From Litchfieldia salsa (GTDB lineage Bacteria; Bacillota; Bacilli; Bacillales; Bacillaceae_L): 54,846 nucleotides of DNA. Below are positions 24,693 to 33,698 of the stretch, one piece after another; within the stretch, counting starts at the first letter, position 1; every line of letters begins with the position of its first letter. Where the stretch lies: the NCBI RefSeq assembly GCF_900104555.1, contig NZ_FNJU01000004.1, forward strand, positions 46,580 through 101,425. The letters run 5' to 3'. The position numbers and the translations under genes were made by a program. The notes under the pieces were generated by a model that saw only the letters and a list, made by a program, of their open reading frames with translations, was not told where the DNA came from and did not search any database.

Positions 24693-27452
24693 ATGCTAGT
24701 AACTCGGACGATTACCATTGATTGTGAATGGGATGGAATACAGGGCTGTTATGTATGGTGTAAGAATGAAATGGGTGAAGAAATGAACCTCAGAAAGGTT
24801 CGGACACTTCTTTTTTCCCATCATAAATCATCTTATTATGGTTCTTTTGTTGAATTAAAAGAAATTCATTCCCATCAAGCCTTCTATTTAACACCATGGC
24901 AAGCACTTGATTTTTTCGCAAATCAATCACAAAACACATTAGCACATTTTAATTATACGGAAGACTGTGATCTCTATAGAGAGAGTGCAGAGCTTTTATA
25001 TGAAGCAATCGTTGATGGAACATTTATCCCTGATTTTGAACAATGGTTAGATGGTGAATTTGGTTGGACAATCGAAGAGATGACCTTAGATTTATTTTCA
25101 AAAGAGTGGTTAACTGCGGCATTACATGATTGGTTTGATCAAGATCCTTCCTTGAGTGAGGGTTGGAATCACCTTCTCCGTGAATTCCCCTTGCTTAAGC
25201 ATGCAGGAAATCAGTTAGTCGCTGCCAATGAAACCGATTGGCTTGAGAAAATTGGTTGGATACAGGATACCTCCCCCTTCGATGTGGTGCTAAGGCTGGT
25301 TGAACCTGATGAAGATGATGAGCCATGGGTGATTGAGACGATTTTGCGTGATAAAAAAAATGAGCAAATTGCTTATTCTTATGGAGATAAATTACCGATC
25401 TCATGGAGAGATTTTGTAGAAAAAGTCGATCGCGAGCAAAAGGTGTGGGGGATGATTGTTCCATGGCTTCGTGCTGAAAATGAGACGATTATCCGTGAAA
25501 TTTCCGAGTTTCAGGCCTGGTCTTTTTTAACAGAGGATAGTGAGCGCTTGCTTGAAGCAGGTGTGGAAATTCAGCTTCCATCATGGTGGCAAGCGATCAA
25601 GGATGCACAACTAGCAGTTAAAGCGAAGGTGAAATCGACTTCTGCGACTGCACGAAAATCTTTTGTTGGACTGAATGCCTTGATTGATTTTGATTGGCGC
25701 TTTTCGACCAATGGAGTTGACCTTTCTGAGGATGAGTTCATGAGCCTTGTTGATCAGAAACGAAGGCTTGTCAATATTCGTGGAAGGTGGATCAAGCTTG
25801 ACCCTGCCTTCATCAAGCAGGTCCAGTCTATTTTAACGAAAGCAAATAAAGAAGGTCTTAGCTTCCGCGATATATTGGAACAGGAACTATTAGCTAAAGA
25901 ACAGGGTCTTGAGGAAGCAGTTGATTCAACGAATCCTTTTGCCAATGTTGAAATCGAGTTAAATCGTCATCTATCGAAAATGGTCAAATCGCTCGGTGAA
26001 ATTAAGGAAATTCCACATGTAGAGTTATCAGCAGATTTCAAAGGTGAATTACGACCATATCAACAGCAAGGTGTTGACTGGCTGCTGTATTTACGCCGCT
26101 TTGGGTTTGGGGCCTGCTTGGCTGATGATATGGGACTTGGGAAAACGATTCAAATGATCGCCTATTTCCTTACTATTAAAGAGCAAGGTTCAAAGCCATC
26201 TCTCATCATTTGCCCTACTTCCGTACTTGGGAACTGGCAAAAGGAGCTTGAGAAATTTGGACCTACCTTGAAGGTGCATCTTCACTATGGGCAAAATCGT
26301 CGCAAGGGTGAAGATTTCCCGATTGCTGTTTCAGATGCGGATGTTGTCTTAACCTCATATGGTTTATCACATTTGGATTATGAGGAGATTTCTGCATATG
26401 AATGGGGCACGATTTGTTTAGATGAAGCCCAGAACATTAAGAATGCCCAAACGAAACAGTCTCGTGCGATCCGCAACTTAGCTGGTGCGCATCATATTGC
26501 TTTAACCGGGACACCTATGGAGAATCGATTAACTGAGTTATGGTCGATCTTTGATTTTACAAATGAAGGCTATTTGGGTAGCTTAGGTCAGTTTCAAAAA
26601 CGATACGTGGCTCCCATTGAGAAGGACCGGGATACAGAACGAATCGGTCAGCTACAACGTTTAATCCGTCCATTTTTATTAAGACGAACGAAGAAAGATG
26701 AAGATGTGGCACTTAATTTACCTGATAAACAAGAGCAAAAGGAATATTGCCCACTAACTGTTGAGCAGGCATCCATGTATGAACAGCTTGTTAAGGATAC
26801 ATTTGAACAGGTTGAACAGGTTGCTGGCATGCAGCGTAAGGGCCTTATTTTAAAAATGCTAAGTAAGTTAAAGCAAGTATGTAATCATCCTTCCTTATAT
26901 TTAAAAGAAGAACGCCCTAGTCGAATTGAAACTCGTTCGAATAAAATGGAGAAGCTCCTTGATTTAGTAACTAATATTCGTGAACAAGAGGAAAGCTGTT
27001 TAATCTTCACTCAATACATTCAAATGGGTGAAATGATTCAGTCAGTTCTTGAAAAGCAGCTAAATGAAAAGGTGTTGTTTCTAAACGGTAGTGTCCCTAA
27101 GAATACACGTGATGAAATGATTGCAAACTTCCAGGATCGAAAGTTTAATGTATTGATTCTGTCACTTAAAGCTGGTGGAACCGGGTTAAACTTAACAGAG
27201 GCAAACCACGTGATCCATTATGACCGTTGGTGGAATCCAGCTGTTGAAAACCAAGCAACAGACCGCGCTTATCGAATTGGTCAAAAACGATTTGTACATG
27301 TTCACAAGCTCATTAGTACAGGTACACTTGAGGAAAAAATCGATGAAATGCTTGAAAAGAAACAGGCGCTAAACGATGAAATCATCCAAAGTGAAAGCTG
27401 GATTACAGAATTGTCAAATCATGATCTTAAGGATCTTCTGTCACTACGATAG
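24693..27452 (+). CDS. ywqA: SNF2-family ATP-dependent helicase/translocase
   Basis: A 919-residue SNF2/RapA-type ATPase. The N-terminal 430 residues form the bacterial SNF2 extension. The motor has Walker A DDMGLGKT near 480, DEAQ box near 576, ALTGTPMENR near 603, and the second lobe with LSLKAGGTGLNLTEA and the arginine-finger motif QATDRAYRIGQ near 855. It pumps along double-stranded DNA and may remove bound proteins. It follows the SWIM gene in the same operon and is followed by a 41-residue basic ORF. Confidence 0.93.
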   Translation: MLVTRTITIDCEWDGIQGCYVWCKNEMGEEMNLRKVRTLLFSHHKSSYYGSFVELKEIHSHQAFYLTPWQALDFFANQSQNTLAHFNYTEDCDLYRESAELLYEAIVDGTFIPDFEQWLDGEFGWTIEEMTLDLFSKEWLTAALHDWFDQDPSLSEGWNHLLREFPLLKHAGNQLVAANETDWLEKIGWIQDTSPFDVVLRLVEPDEDDEPWVIETILRDKKNEQIAYSYGDKLPISWRDFVEKVDREQKVWGMIVPWLRAENETIIREISEFQAWSFLTEDSERLLEAGVEIQLPSWWQAIKDAQLAVKAKVKSTSATARKSFVGLNALIDFDWRFSTNGVDLSEDEFMSLVDQKRRLVNIRGRWIKLDPAFIKQVQSILTKANKEGLSFRDILEQELLAKEQGLEEAVDSTNPFANVEIELNRHLSKMVKSLGEIKEIPHVELSADFKGELRPYQQQGVDWLLYLRRFGFGACLADDMGLGKTIQMIAYFLTIKEQGSKPSLIICPTSVLGNWQKELEKFGPTLKVHLHYGQNRRKGEDFPIAVSDADVVLTSYGLSHLDYEEISAYEWGTICLDEAQNIKNAQTKQSRAIRNLAGAHHIALTGTPMENRLTELWSIFDFTNEGYLGSLGQFQKRYVAPIEKDRDTERIGQLQRLIRPFLLRRTKKDEDVALNLPDKQEQKEYCPLTVEQASMYEQLVKDTFEQVEQVAGMQRKGLILKMLSKLKQVCNHPSLYLKEERPSRIETRSNKMEKLLDLVTNIREQEESCLIFTQYIQMGEMIQSVLEKQLNEKVLFLNGSVPKNTRDEMIANFQDRKFNVLILSLKAGGTGLNLTEANHVIHYDRWWNPAVENQATDRAYRIGQKRFVHVHKLISTGTLEEKIDEMLEKKQALNDEIIQSESWITELSNHDLKDLLSLR

Positions 27453-27479
27453 GAGTTGTGGTCTAAGGAGTTGATTTAG

Positions 27480-27605
27480 ATGGTAAAAGCGGTAAAAACG
27501 AAAAATGAACGAAAGAAAAAAGTGGTTGTGAACGAAAAGCATAAAGATAAAGATGAAGCATGGCAACGTTTTTTGACATTGGTTGAGGCGAAGATTAAGA
27601 GGTAG
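27480..27605 (+). CDS. Short, highly basic protein after the SNF2 gene
   Basis: ATG 27480, 8 bases after AAGGAG, opens 41 codons: MVKAVKTKNERKKKVVVNEK.. then an amphipathic helix (AWQRFLTLVEAKIKR). It contains some 16 Lys/Arg. The 27-base distance to the SNF2 stop makes it the third gene of that operon. It may bind nucleic acid or the SNF2 complex; this is inference. Confidence 0.6.
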   Translation: MVKAVKTKNERKKKVVVNEKHKDKDEAWQRFLTLVEAKIKR

Positions 27606-27659
27606 AGGTAAGTAGCTGAAAACCCAGTGAATGCTTGAGGCTATGTTTCAATTAGAGGT

Positions 27660-28020
27660 GTTCTATCGGACAAAGTCGGAGCTCTGATCATCGACTTTGT
27701 CTAAAATGGGTGGTCTATTGGACAAACTAAGCACTCTGACCTTCAGTTTTGTCTAATAGGAGCGCTCTATCGGACAAACTAAGCTCTCTGGCCTCCTGTT
27801 TTGTCTAATAGGAGCTTTCTATTGGACAAACTCAGCTCTCTGGCCTCCTGTTTTGTCTAATAGGAGCGCTCTATCGGACAAACTAAGCTCTCTGGTCTCC
27901 TGTTTTGTCTATTAGAAGCGCTCTATCGGACAAACTAAGCACCCTGACCTTCAGTTTTGTCTAATAGGAGCGCTCTATCGGACAAAGTCATTACTCTGTC
28001 TAGAGTTTTGTCTATTAGAC
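27660..28020. repeat. Family A tandem array (A2), seven units of 52 bp
   Basis: CTATYGGACAAA recurs at 27663, 27715, 27767, 27819, 27871, 27923 and 27975: seven units, exactly 52 bp apart. The complementary arm TTTGTCTAATAG precedes most of them by a 7-base loop (GAGCGCT), so each unit can form a 12 bp hairpin. Linkers are nearly identical within the array (ACTAAGCTCTCTGGCCTCCTG). It starts about 50 bases after the basic ORF, with no terminator between. Confidence 0.95.
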
Positions 28021-28055
28021 GACCATCAACATAATCAAATAAAAACCTCTTCCCT

Positions 28056-28130
28056 AAAAAAAAAAAACACCTGACTCTCAGATTGGGGACGAAAACCGTT
28101 TAGGTGGGTTTTCTAAGTCTAGAGTCAGGT
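28056..28130 (-). terminator. Two-tier terminator of the ssbB operon
   Basis: ACCTGACTCT pairs with AGAGTCAGGT (28121-28130), and inside GAAAACC pairs with GGGTTTTC; the minus strand ends in twelve T. Confidence 0.88.
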
Positions 28131-28284
28131 AATTTTATGGGATAATTGTGGCTATGTTCTCTGATTGGATATTATTCGTTCGGATTGGTACGAGGTTGTT
28201 TTACATTTTTATAAAAATAATTGTGAGTAATTTGTTCAGTATATGGATTTTTACTTTGAAGACATATTTGCGGTGAAGTTTAAG

Positions 28285-28473
28285 CTAATCGCAATGATGG
28301 TACACCTTACTTTCTGGTAGTGTATCGATGCTAATAAACGGCTTAGTGTTGTTACTCTCTATTTGATTGAACCTCTCGTCAATTTGACCAAGAAGTGTTT
28401 CAAGATGTCGCCCTATTCCAATTGCTAATTTATCAATTCGTTTATGGATCATATTTACTTCATGATCTTTCAT
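28285..28473 (-). CDS. Small coiled-coil-like protein after ssbB
   Basis: A 62-residue protein, MKDHEVNMIHKRIDKLAIGI.., mainly one long amphipathic helix (about 1-42) and a polar tail with two His and a Cys near the end (VYHHCD). AAGGAGG is 7 bases before the ATG. It lies 10 bases after ssbB, so it is co-transcribed with it. No family recognised. Confidence 0.72.
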   Translation of the reverse strand: MKDHEVNMIHKRIDKLAIGIGRHLETLLGQIDERFNQIESNNTKPFISIDTLPESKVYHHCD

Positions 28474-28483
28474 GTTCTCCTCC

Positions 28484-28822
28484 TTATTGCTCTACTAATT
28501 CTCTAGGCTTACCACCCATGAATTTGACTGATTCTGCTAGCACCTCAGTCACATAAACTCTTTTGCCATTGTTCTCATAGCTACGGGTTTGAATTCTACC
28601 ACTAACACCAACAATTGACCCCTTTTTACAATAGTTTGCTGTGTTTTCAGCTGTTTTTCTCCATAGCGTACAATTCACAAAGTCTGCTTCAATTTCACCG
28701 GCATTGCTTTTAAAATTACGACTAACCGCCAGTGTTACATTAGCAACAGCCTGACCTTCCTGTGTATAGCGGATCTCAGGATCTCTTGTCAATCTCCCTA
28801 CTAAAATCACTTGGTTAATCAC
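28484..28822 (-). CDS. ssbB: Single-stranded DNA-binding protein SsbB
   Basis: A 112-residue OB-fold protein, [20 protein letters not shown].., ending in [13 protein letters not shown] without the acidic DDDLPF tail of housekeeping SSB. Both features match B. subtilis SsbB (YwpH), which coats incoming DNA in competence. AAAGGAG is 9 bases before GTG 28822; the longer frame from 28876 has no site. Two near-match ComK AT-boxes lie upstream, but with unusual spacing. Confidence 0.92.
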   Translation of the reverse strand: MINQVILVGRLTRDPEIRYTQEGQAVANVTLAVSRNFKSNAGEIEADFVNCTLWRKTAENTANYCKKGSIVGVSGRIQTRSYENNGKRVYVTEVLAESVKFMGGKPRELVEQ

Positions 28823-29225
28823 TGTTGTAGTCTCCTTTCCATTTTGTTTGAGTTGTGATGTGAGAATAGCTTTCACATGCTTATCATACCGACCTCCCTC
28901 CCTCCAGTAAAATTCACATTTTTACATTTTCATACAAATTCTGTCATAAAATACGATATTTATTCATAAATTTAGAGTCATATATCTAAGTTGTTGTTCA
29001 CGGAAAAAGATATTTACTCATTTTAATACTAATTTTCTTATGTTTGGTTGAAGTACAGAAAAAGGTATAAAATAAGAAAGAGGATCATTATATACAAAAC
29101 TGTAATTTGACTGATATATTTCTTCTGAGTTTGGTGTGATATAATTTTTTGATAGAGCGAAATTGAATACAACCTAAAGTATTACTTTAGTTATAAGATA
29201 TCTTAAATAACAGGGAGGGTATTTT

Positions 29226-29669
29226 TTGAAGACATTTAAGCTTGTGTCTCTCAGTATTTTACCGGATGTGCCTTTAGAAAGAATGCAAGTTGATGTAGAT
29301 TTGATAGATGGGCTCATTATAAATCGAGAAGATAGTAGAAAGCGCTGGATTATCGAAGCATTTGTTGATAAAAAGTATGCTGATTCCTTTTCTACTTATA
29401 TGGCGAATAACGAGGAGCTGCATCTTAAAGTAACGATTACCGATCGTTCAAATGATCCAGCTTTGGTTGCTGCAAAAGTAATGTCGGTTAATGTCTTTTC
29501 AGAACATATTAGTGTGTTGTTTGATGCAAAACTTGAACGCACTAAATTTGTTAATTCAGAAATGATTCTTGCCCAGTTATTGGAGGAAGGCCTACAGGGT
29601 GACGACTTACTTAAAAGTTTTAATTCAATCGTGCATGAAGAACGTAAGAAATTGATGATCATTAAATAG
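29226..29669 (+). CDS. ywpF: YwpF-family protein
   Basis: A 147-residue soluble protein starting MKTFKLVSLSILPDVPLERM with the following DGLIINREDSRKRWIIEAFVD segment typical of YwpF. Its position between ssbB and the fabZ/flhO/mbl block equals that in B. subtilis. Function not established. TTG start, 6 bases after GGGAGGG. An extended -10 (TGATATAAT, 29137-29145) lies about 80 bases upstream. Confidence 0.8.
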   Translation: MKTFKLVSLSILPDVPLERMQVDVDLIDGLIINREDSRKRWIIEAFVDKKYADSFSTYMANNEELHLKVTITDRSNDPALVAAKVMSVNVFSEHISVLFDAKLERTKFVNSEMILAQLLEEGLQGDDLLKSFNSIVHEERKKLMIIK

Positions 29670-29697
29670 TGGTCATCAAGGGTAATTGAACCGATTA

Positions 29698-30160
29698 GTC
29701 TTATTGGACAGAACTACGGGCTTTAACGCTTGGTTTGTCCAATAGGACGGCTCTATCGGACAGAACTATAGGTCTTCACGCTTAGTTTGTCCAATAGGAC
29801 GGCTCTATTGAACAGAACTAGGCGCCTTCACGCTTGGTTTGTCCAATAGAACGGCTCTATCGAACAAAACTACCAGCTTCTTGCTTGGTTTGTCTAATAG
29901 GACGGCTCTATCGGACAGAACTATAGGTCTTCACGCTTGGTTTGTCCAATAGGACGGCTCTATTGAACAAAACCATGGGCCTTCACGCTTGGTTTGTCCA
30001 ATAGGACGGCTCTATTGAACAAAACTATGGGCCTTCACGCTTGGTTTGTCCAATAGAACGGCTCTATCGAACAAAACTACCCGCCTTCTTGCTCGATTTG
30101 TCCAATAGGACGGCTCTATCGAACAAAACCACCCGATTCACGCTTGGTTTGTCCAATAGA
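29698..30160. repeat. Family A tandem array (A3), nine units of 52 bp
   Basis: CTATYGGACA or CTATYGAACA words stand at 29701, 29753, 29805, 29857, 29908, 29960, 30012, 30064 and 30116: nine units, steps of 52 bp with one 51. The preceding arm is TTTGTCCAATAG and the loop GACGGCT. In some units GGACA became GAACA while the facing arm stayed, which weakens the hairpin. The array begins about 30 bases after the ywpF stop. Confidence 0.95.
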
Positions 30161-30258
30161 ACATTCTCTCCCCCAACAAACAACCTTCCAAAACTACAAA
30201 CCTGCTGCTTTTTCACCTAACTAAACCAATTCCCAAAAACAGCTTGTTTAAAAACACA

Positions 30259-30286
30259 CTAAAAAAGCCCCCTATAAAAGGAGACT
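30259..30286 (-). terminator. Weak terminator of the lipoprotein gene
   Basis: On the minus strand GTCTCC can pair with GGGGGC (with G-U pairs), followed by six T. Confidence 0.5.
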
Positions 30287-30310
30287 CTTCATAGATGATC
30301 CAAAGAAAAC

Positions 30311-30628
30311 TTATTTGTTTTCTTCATCTTCTGGTGTTTCTTCAGGTGTAGGAGTGCCAGTCTCACCCGTTTCAGCTCCAGTATCGCCAGTTCCTGCTTC
30401 AGTTTCTCCAGTCTCCGCGTCTCCTGTTGCTGCTCCGTTCTCACCAGCTTCTGTTCCAGCATCAGTTCCTGTATCATCACCCATGTCCATATCCACATCT
30501 TCTTCAGGTGTTACGTCATCAACAGGAGTTTCTTCTGGTGGTGGATCTTGGTCATCTGCAGCACAGCCAGTAATTAATGCTGCCGCAAGTAGAGATCCAG
30601 AAAGCTTCAAAAGCCATTTCTTATTCAT
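30311..30628 (-). CDS. Acidic low-complexity lipoprotein
   Basis: A 105-residue secreted lipoprotein. The signal peptide ends in the lipobox I-T-G-C (Cys about 22), and the rest is a Glu/Asp/Thr/Gly-rich linker (TGDTGAETGETGTPTPEETP) with imperfect repeats. It would form a negatively charged extended layer outside the membrane. AAGGAGG is 7 bases before ATG 30628; the GTG at 30631 is less likely. Function unknown. Confidence 0.85.
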   Translation of the reverse strand: MNKKWLLKLSGSLLAAALITGCAADDQDPPPEETPVDDVTPEEDVDMDMGDDTGTDAGTEAGENGAATGDAETGETEAGTGDTGAETGETGTPTPEETPEDEENK

Positions 30629-30863
30629 CACAATTCCTCCTTTCTTCTGAAAATAGAATGACCCGATTAGTGTAGGTCTTTGATTAGCTTACCCAATCAG
30701 TTGATTATTTTGCATTTCAAGGAAAAAAATTAGAAAGCGGCACTTATATTTAGTAATAAATTTTAGAAAAAAATTCCTTTTGGGATATCGACAGGAAAAT
30801 GTGGATTACAACGCTAAGCTCTCGATTGTTATCTTTATACACCAACAATTAATAAAGAGGTTG

Positions 30864-30893
30864 AAAAAAAGAGGGATTTCAAAATCCCCCTTT
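30864..30893 (-). terminator. Terminator of the chemotaxis receptor gene
   Basis: GGGATTT pairs with AAATCCC; minus-strand tail of seven T. Confidence 0.85.
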
Positions 30894-30912
30894 CCTATGG
30901 TTAAATCTACTA

Positions 30913-32415
30913 TTATTCATTGTTCGCAATTTCATTGAGTTGTTCAATAATCTTTTCTAATTCAGTATATTTAACTTCTATATCCTTTATCCTTGAGTGT
31001 TGTTCGTCAAAGCTACTTAACACTTCCTCTGTTGATGCACTTTGTTCTTCCGTAACACTAGCAATTGCTTCTACCTCTTCAGATATACTTTCGGAGGATT
31101 GGTTTAATTCACCTAACATTTTTTCGATTTTTTTAGAAGCATTAGTCGTTTCTTCTGCATTTAATATTATCTTTTCAAAAACAGCTTGAACAGATGATAG
31201 GGCTTTCTCACTATATTCTGCAGCTTCGTCTCCCTTTTGAGCTTGGTCAATTGCCATGTGTACTTTTTCTTCTATTCCATTTAAAATGGTCTGGATTAAT
31301 TCTGTTGATTTTTTGGAACTCTCTGCCAGTTTTCGAACTTCATCTGCTACTACCGCGAATCCTTTTCCGTGTTCTCCAGCATGTGCTGCCTCAATTGCTG
31401 CATTAAGCGCTAGTAAATTAGTCTGGTTAGAAATTTCATTAATTTCAACAATGATATTTGCAATTTTTGAGCTCTGCTCATTTAATTCTTGCGTAACGAT
31501 AACCATACCACCTATAACACTAGAGATGTTACCAATCTCGTTCTGTAATTGGTTTAAGTTTTGATTACCTTCTTTTACAACGATTAAATTTTCTAATGAC
31601 TTCCCAGACATTTCATCAGCAGTTTCTTTTACTCCATTTGTAAATTTAGAAGTATTCCTAATAGAATCGTTAATTCTTGAAATGCTCTCTACTTGATTAG
31701 AAGACCCTGATGCCATTTCATTAAACGTATGTGACAAGTCCTGCGAAATGCTAGATGTGGAACTTATAGTTTGAACCAATTGAGTGCTAAAGCTGTTTAA
31801 AGTAGTAATAGCCATCCTAATAGACTCATTATTTTGTTCGCTTTTATCTTTCATTTTAATTACTTCTTTTATTAAAGAATCGACATGGTTTCTTACCTTA
31901 ACATTGAAACCACCTTGAACAAAAATAACTCCTATTATTAAAACGATAAAGAAGTTAACAGAGTATAGTTCCGGCAATAAGTTTTCAGGAAGTGTAAAGT
32001 TATAACTTTTCGAAAAGCCAATATTAGATATAATTAAGCACCCTATACCAACTATAAGAGTTAAGATCCAATCTTCATACATTGCGATTAATATTAAGTA
32101 AAATACAATAAGAAAAAATAAAGACAGAGTTACAGTTGGGCTAAAGAATGTCACAAAAGTAGATAATATAAATGAAACTACTATGATATATTTTGTAAGA
32201 TTAGTAAATAACCTTTTAATAACTAATAATGTTATAACTGTATTAATAATTATACTTATTGAAAACATGCCAAGTGTTTCAATAATACTAAAACCTGACA
32301 TTACAACAAATGACATACTAATAATGGAAGTAAACCACAAAATCATAATTAATAGCTTATTCCTTTGATAAATAAGTTCATCTTTTTTATTTAATTCCGT
32401 AAGTGCATTACTCAA
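30913..32415 (-). CDS. Methyl-accepting chemotaxis protein with six-span sensor
   Basis: A 500-residue receptor: six hydrophobic segments (about 20-175), no HAMP domain, then a cytoplasmic signalling domain with the hairpin tip [36 protein letters not shown]. It should form arrays with CheW/CheA and steer the flagella; the sensed signal acts in the membrane. TTG start, 7 bases after GGAGAG. A good sigma-D -10 (TCCGATAT) is 50 bases upstream. Monocistronic. Confidence 0.92.
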   Translation of the reverse strand: MSNALTELNKKDELIYQRNKLLIMILWFTSIISMSFVVMSGFSIIETLGMFSISIIINTVITLLVIKRLFTNLTKYIIVVSFILSTFVTFFSPTVTLSLFFLIVFYLILIAMYEDWILTLIVGIGCLIISNIGFSKSYNFTLPENLLPELYSVNFFIVLIIGVIFVQGGFNVKVRNHVDSLIKEVIKMKDKSEQNNESIRMAITTLNSFSTQLVQTISSTSSISQDLSHTFNEMASGSSNQVESISRINDSIRNTSKFTNGVKETADEMSGKSLENLIVVKEGNQNLNQLQNEIGNISSVIGGMVIVTQELNEQSSKIANIIVEINEISNQTNLLALNAAIEAAHAGEHGKGFAVVADEVRKLAESSKKSTELIQTILNGIEEKVHMAIDQAQKGDEAAEYSEKALSSVQAVFEKIILNAEETTNASKKIEKMLGELNQSSESISEEVEAIASVTEEQSASTEEVLSSFDEQHSRIKDIEVKYTELEKIIEQLNEIANNE

Positions 32416-32464
32416 TATGTTTCTCTCCTTAGTTTTAATTCTAGTCCGTGTATAAGTATAAGGT

Positions 32465-32472
32465 ATATCGGA
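32465..32472 (-). promoter_or_regulatory. Candidate SigD -10 of the chemotaxis receptor
   Basis: TCCGATAT on the minus strand matches seven of eight bases of GCCGATAT. A -35 TAAA at the right distance is weak. Confidence 0.4.
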
Positions 32473-32662
32473 CTATTTAACTAGAAAAATATTGAAAATT
32501 AAATAGGTATATATTACTGTTTATAGATATATAAATTCCATATCATTCCTAAAAAAAGGATTATCCGAAGGATTGGTGCATTAGTGTACATTATAGGCTA
32601 ATGAATGGCAAATTGGCCAAGGATTGATACCTTCTTAGCCTACTTACTATCATAATAATTTT

Positions 32663-32863
32663 GGCTGTTTTCTCAAAGTTTGTTGTTTTAGAAAATAGAG
32701 TATTGAAATGGAATTTACAAACACGTAGACTCCTGTGGGACCAGTGGTAAAAGTGAGACCCAGCAGGAGTATTAGCGACGAGGAGGCTTACTGGTCACCC
32801 GCCGGACGCGGAGTGTATTCAGCCTGCGGCTTTTAAAGTGCAACAATCTTTACGAAAACAGCC
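32663..32863. repeat. Dispersed repeat R1, copy 4, complete with inverted ends
   Basis: Begins GGCTGTTTTC and ends GAAAACAGCC, 201 bp. The inside matches copy 3 closely, apart from a loss near the left of the GCAGGCTGAAT arm. It stands downstream of fabZ, beyond its terminator. Confidence 0.9.
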
Positions 32864-32872
32864 TTTTGAAAA

Positions 32873-32914
32873 TAAAAAAACGCCTGGAACCATTGCTTGT
32901 CCAAGCGTGTTTTT
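32873..32914 (-). terminator. Terminator of fabZ
   Basis: ACGCTTGGAC pairs with GTTCCAGGCGT on the minus strand with one mismatch, followed by seven T. Confidence 0.75.
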
Positions 32915-32919
32915 AAAAA

Positions 32920-33354
32920 TTATTCCTTTTTATCACCAAGTGCAAACATTAATTCCATTTCGCAAACGAGTTCACCGTCAACTGTAGCAACGGCTTTCCC
33001 TTTGCCCATTGATCCACGAACACGTGTCATTTCAACTTCCAGACGTAGTTGGTCACCAGGAACAACTTGTCTTTTAAAACGGCAATTATCAATGCCTGCA
33101 AAAAAAGCAAGGCGACCACGGTTTTCATCTTTAACTAGCATTGCAACAGCACCAACCTGAGCCAATGCTTCAACAATAAGGACACCTGGCATTACTGGAA
33201 ATTCAGGGAAATGTCCGTTAAAAAACTCTTCATTGGCTGTTACATTTTTAACACCAACAGCACGTTTTCCTTCTTCAAGCTCGAGGATTCGGTCCACTAA
33301 CAAGAATGGATAGCGGTGAGGGATAATTTCTTTAATTTGATTAATGTCTAACAT
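32920..33354 (-). CDS. fabZ: 3-hydroxyacyl-ACP dehydratase
   Basis: A 144-residue hot-dog fold enzyme of fatty acid elongation that dehydrates 3-hydroxyacyl-ACP. Catalytic His48 is in NGHFPEFP and Glu62 in IVEALAQ. Length and start ([20 protein letters not shown]) are canonical. It ends the flhO-flhP-epuA-fabZ run, as in B. subtilis where fabZ (ywpB) lies next to flhP. Confidence 0.96.
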   Translation of the reverse strand: MLDINQIKEIIPHRYPFLLVDRILELEEGKRAVGVKNVTANEEFFNGHFPEFPVMPGVLIVEALAQVGAVAMLVKDENRGRLAFFAGIDNCRFKRQVVPGDQLRLEVEMTRVRGSMGKGKAVATVDGELVCEMELMFALGDKKE

Positions 33355-33386
33355 ATTTTACCTCCTTTACGTACAAGGTAATTATG

Positions 33387-33698
33387 TTATTTTTTTTCAA
33401 CTAAGTCAATGATATGTTGCCATGTTGATGTTTTTAGCGCGTCTGTCGGTTCTCCATCTCCAATGACACCATACCCAACAATTACACCAGCTGTTGCACT
33501 TAGCAAAATAAGAGCAGCGACAATTAATAGACGTAGCCAGATTGGGATCAGACGTAATCGAACAAGTCGTCTCGTCTTACCTGGCTTTTCTTTTGCTATT
33601 GCTTCTTCTTGCTGCCTATGTTCGGCGCGTGTTCTTTCTTGTGAATTGTTATGTTCAGTGGTCACTTCGGATTTCACCCGTCCTTTAGCGTATTCCAT
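33387..33698 (-). CDS. EpuA-family small membrane protein
   Basis: A 103-residue protein with a charged N-terminal half (ERTRAEHRQQEEAIAKEKPGKTRR) and one membrane span near residues 52-76, ending with STWQHIIDLVEKK. It fits the EpuA family, often annotated as 'RNA polymerase subunit beta'-associated small protein. It overlaps the flhP stop by 14 bases and precedes fabZ by 32 bases, so it is cotranscribed. GGGG is 7 bases before the ATG. Confidence 0.82.
   Translation of the reverse strand: MEYAKGRVKSEVTTEHNNSQERTRAEHRQQEEAIAKEKPGKTRRLVRLRLIPIWLRLLIVAALILLSATAGVIVGYGVIGDGEPTDALKTSTWQHIIDLVEKK

Noticed and set aside
28909-28960. Two ComK AT-boxes upstream of ssbB
   Set aside because: Each has one mismatch (AAAA-N5-ATTT and AAAA-N5-TATT) and they lie 26 bp apart, which does not fit the usual 8, 18 or 31 bp spacings; too weak to list.
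27660-30160. CRISPR-like regular repeats (A2, A3)
   Set aside because: Linkers are near-identical instead of unique, the arms are imperfect and hairpin-forming, and no cas genes are near.
30289-30650. Long Ser/Val/Pro and Leu/Glu/Gln frames over the lipoprotein gene
   Set aside because: They are shadows produced by the repetitive Thr/Glu/Gly codons of the lipoprotein.
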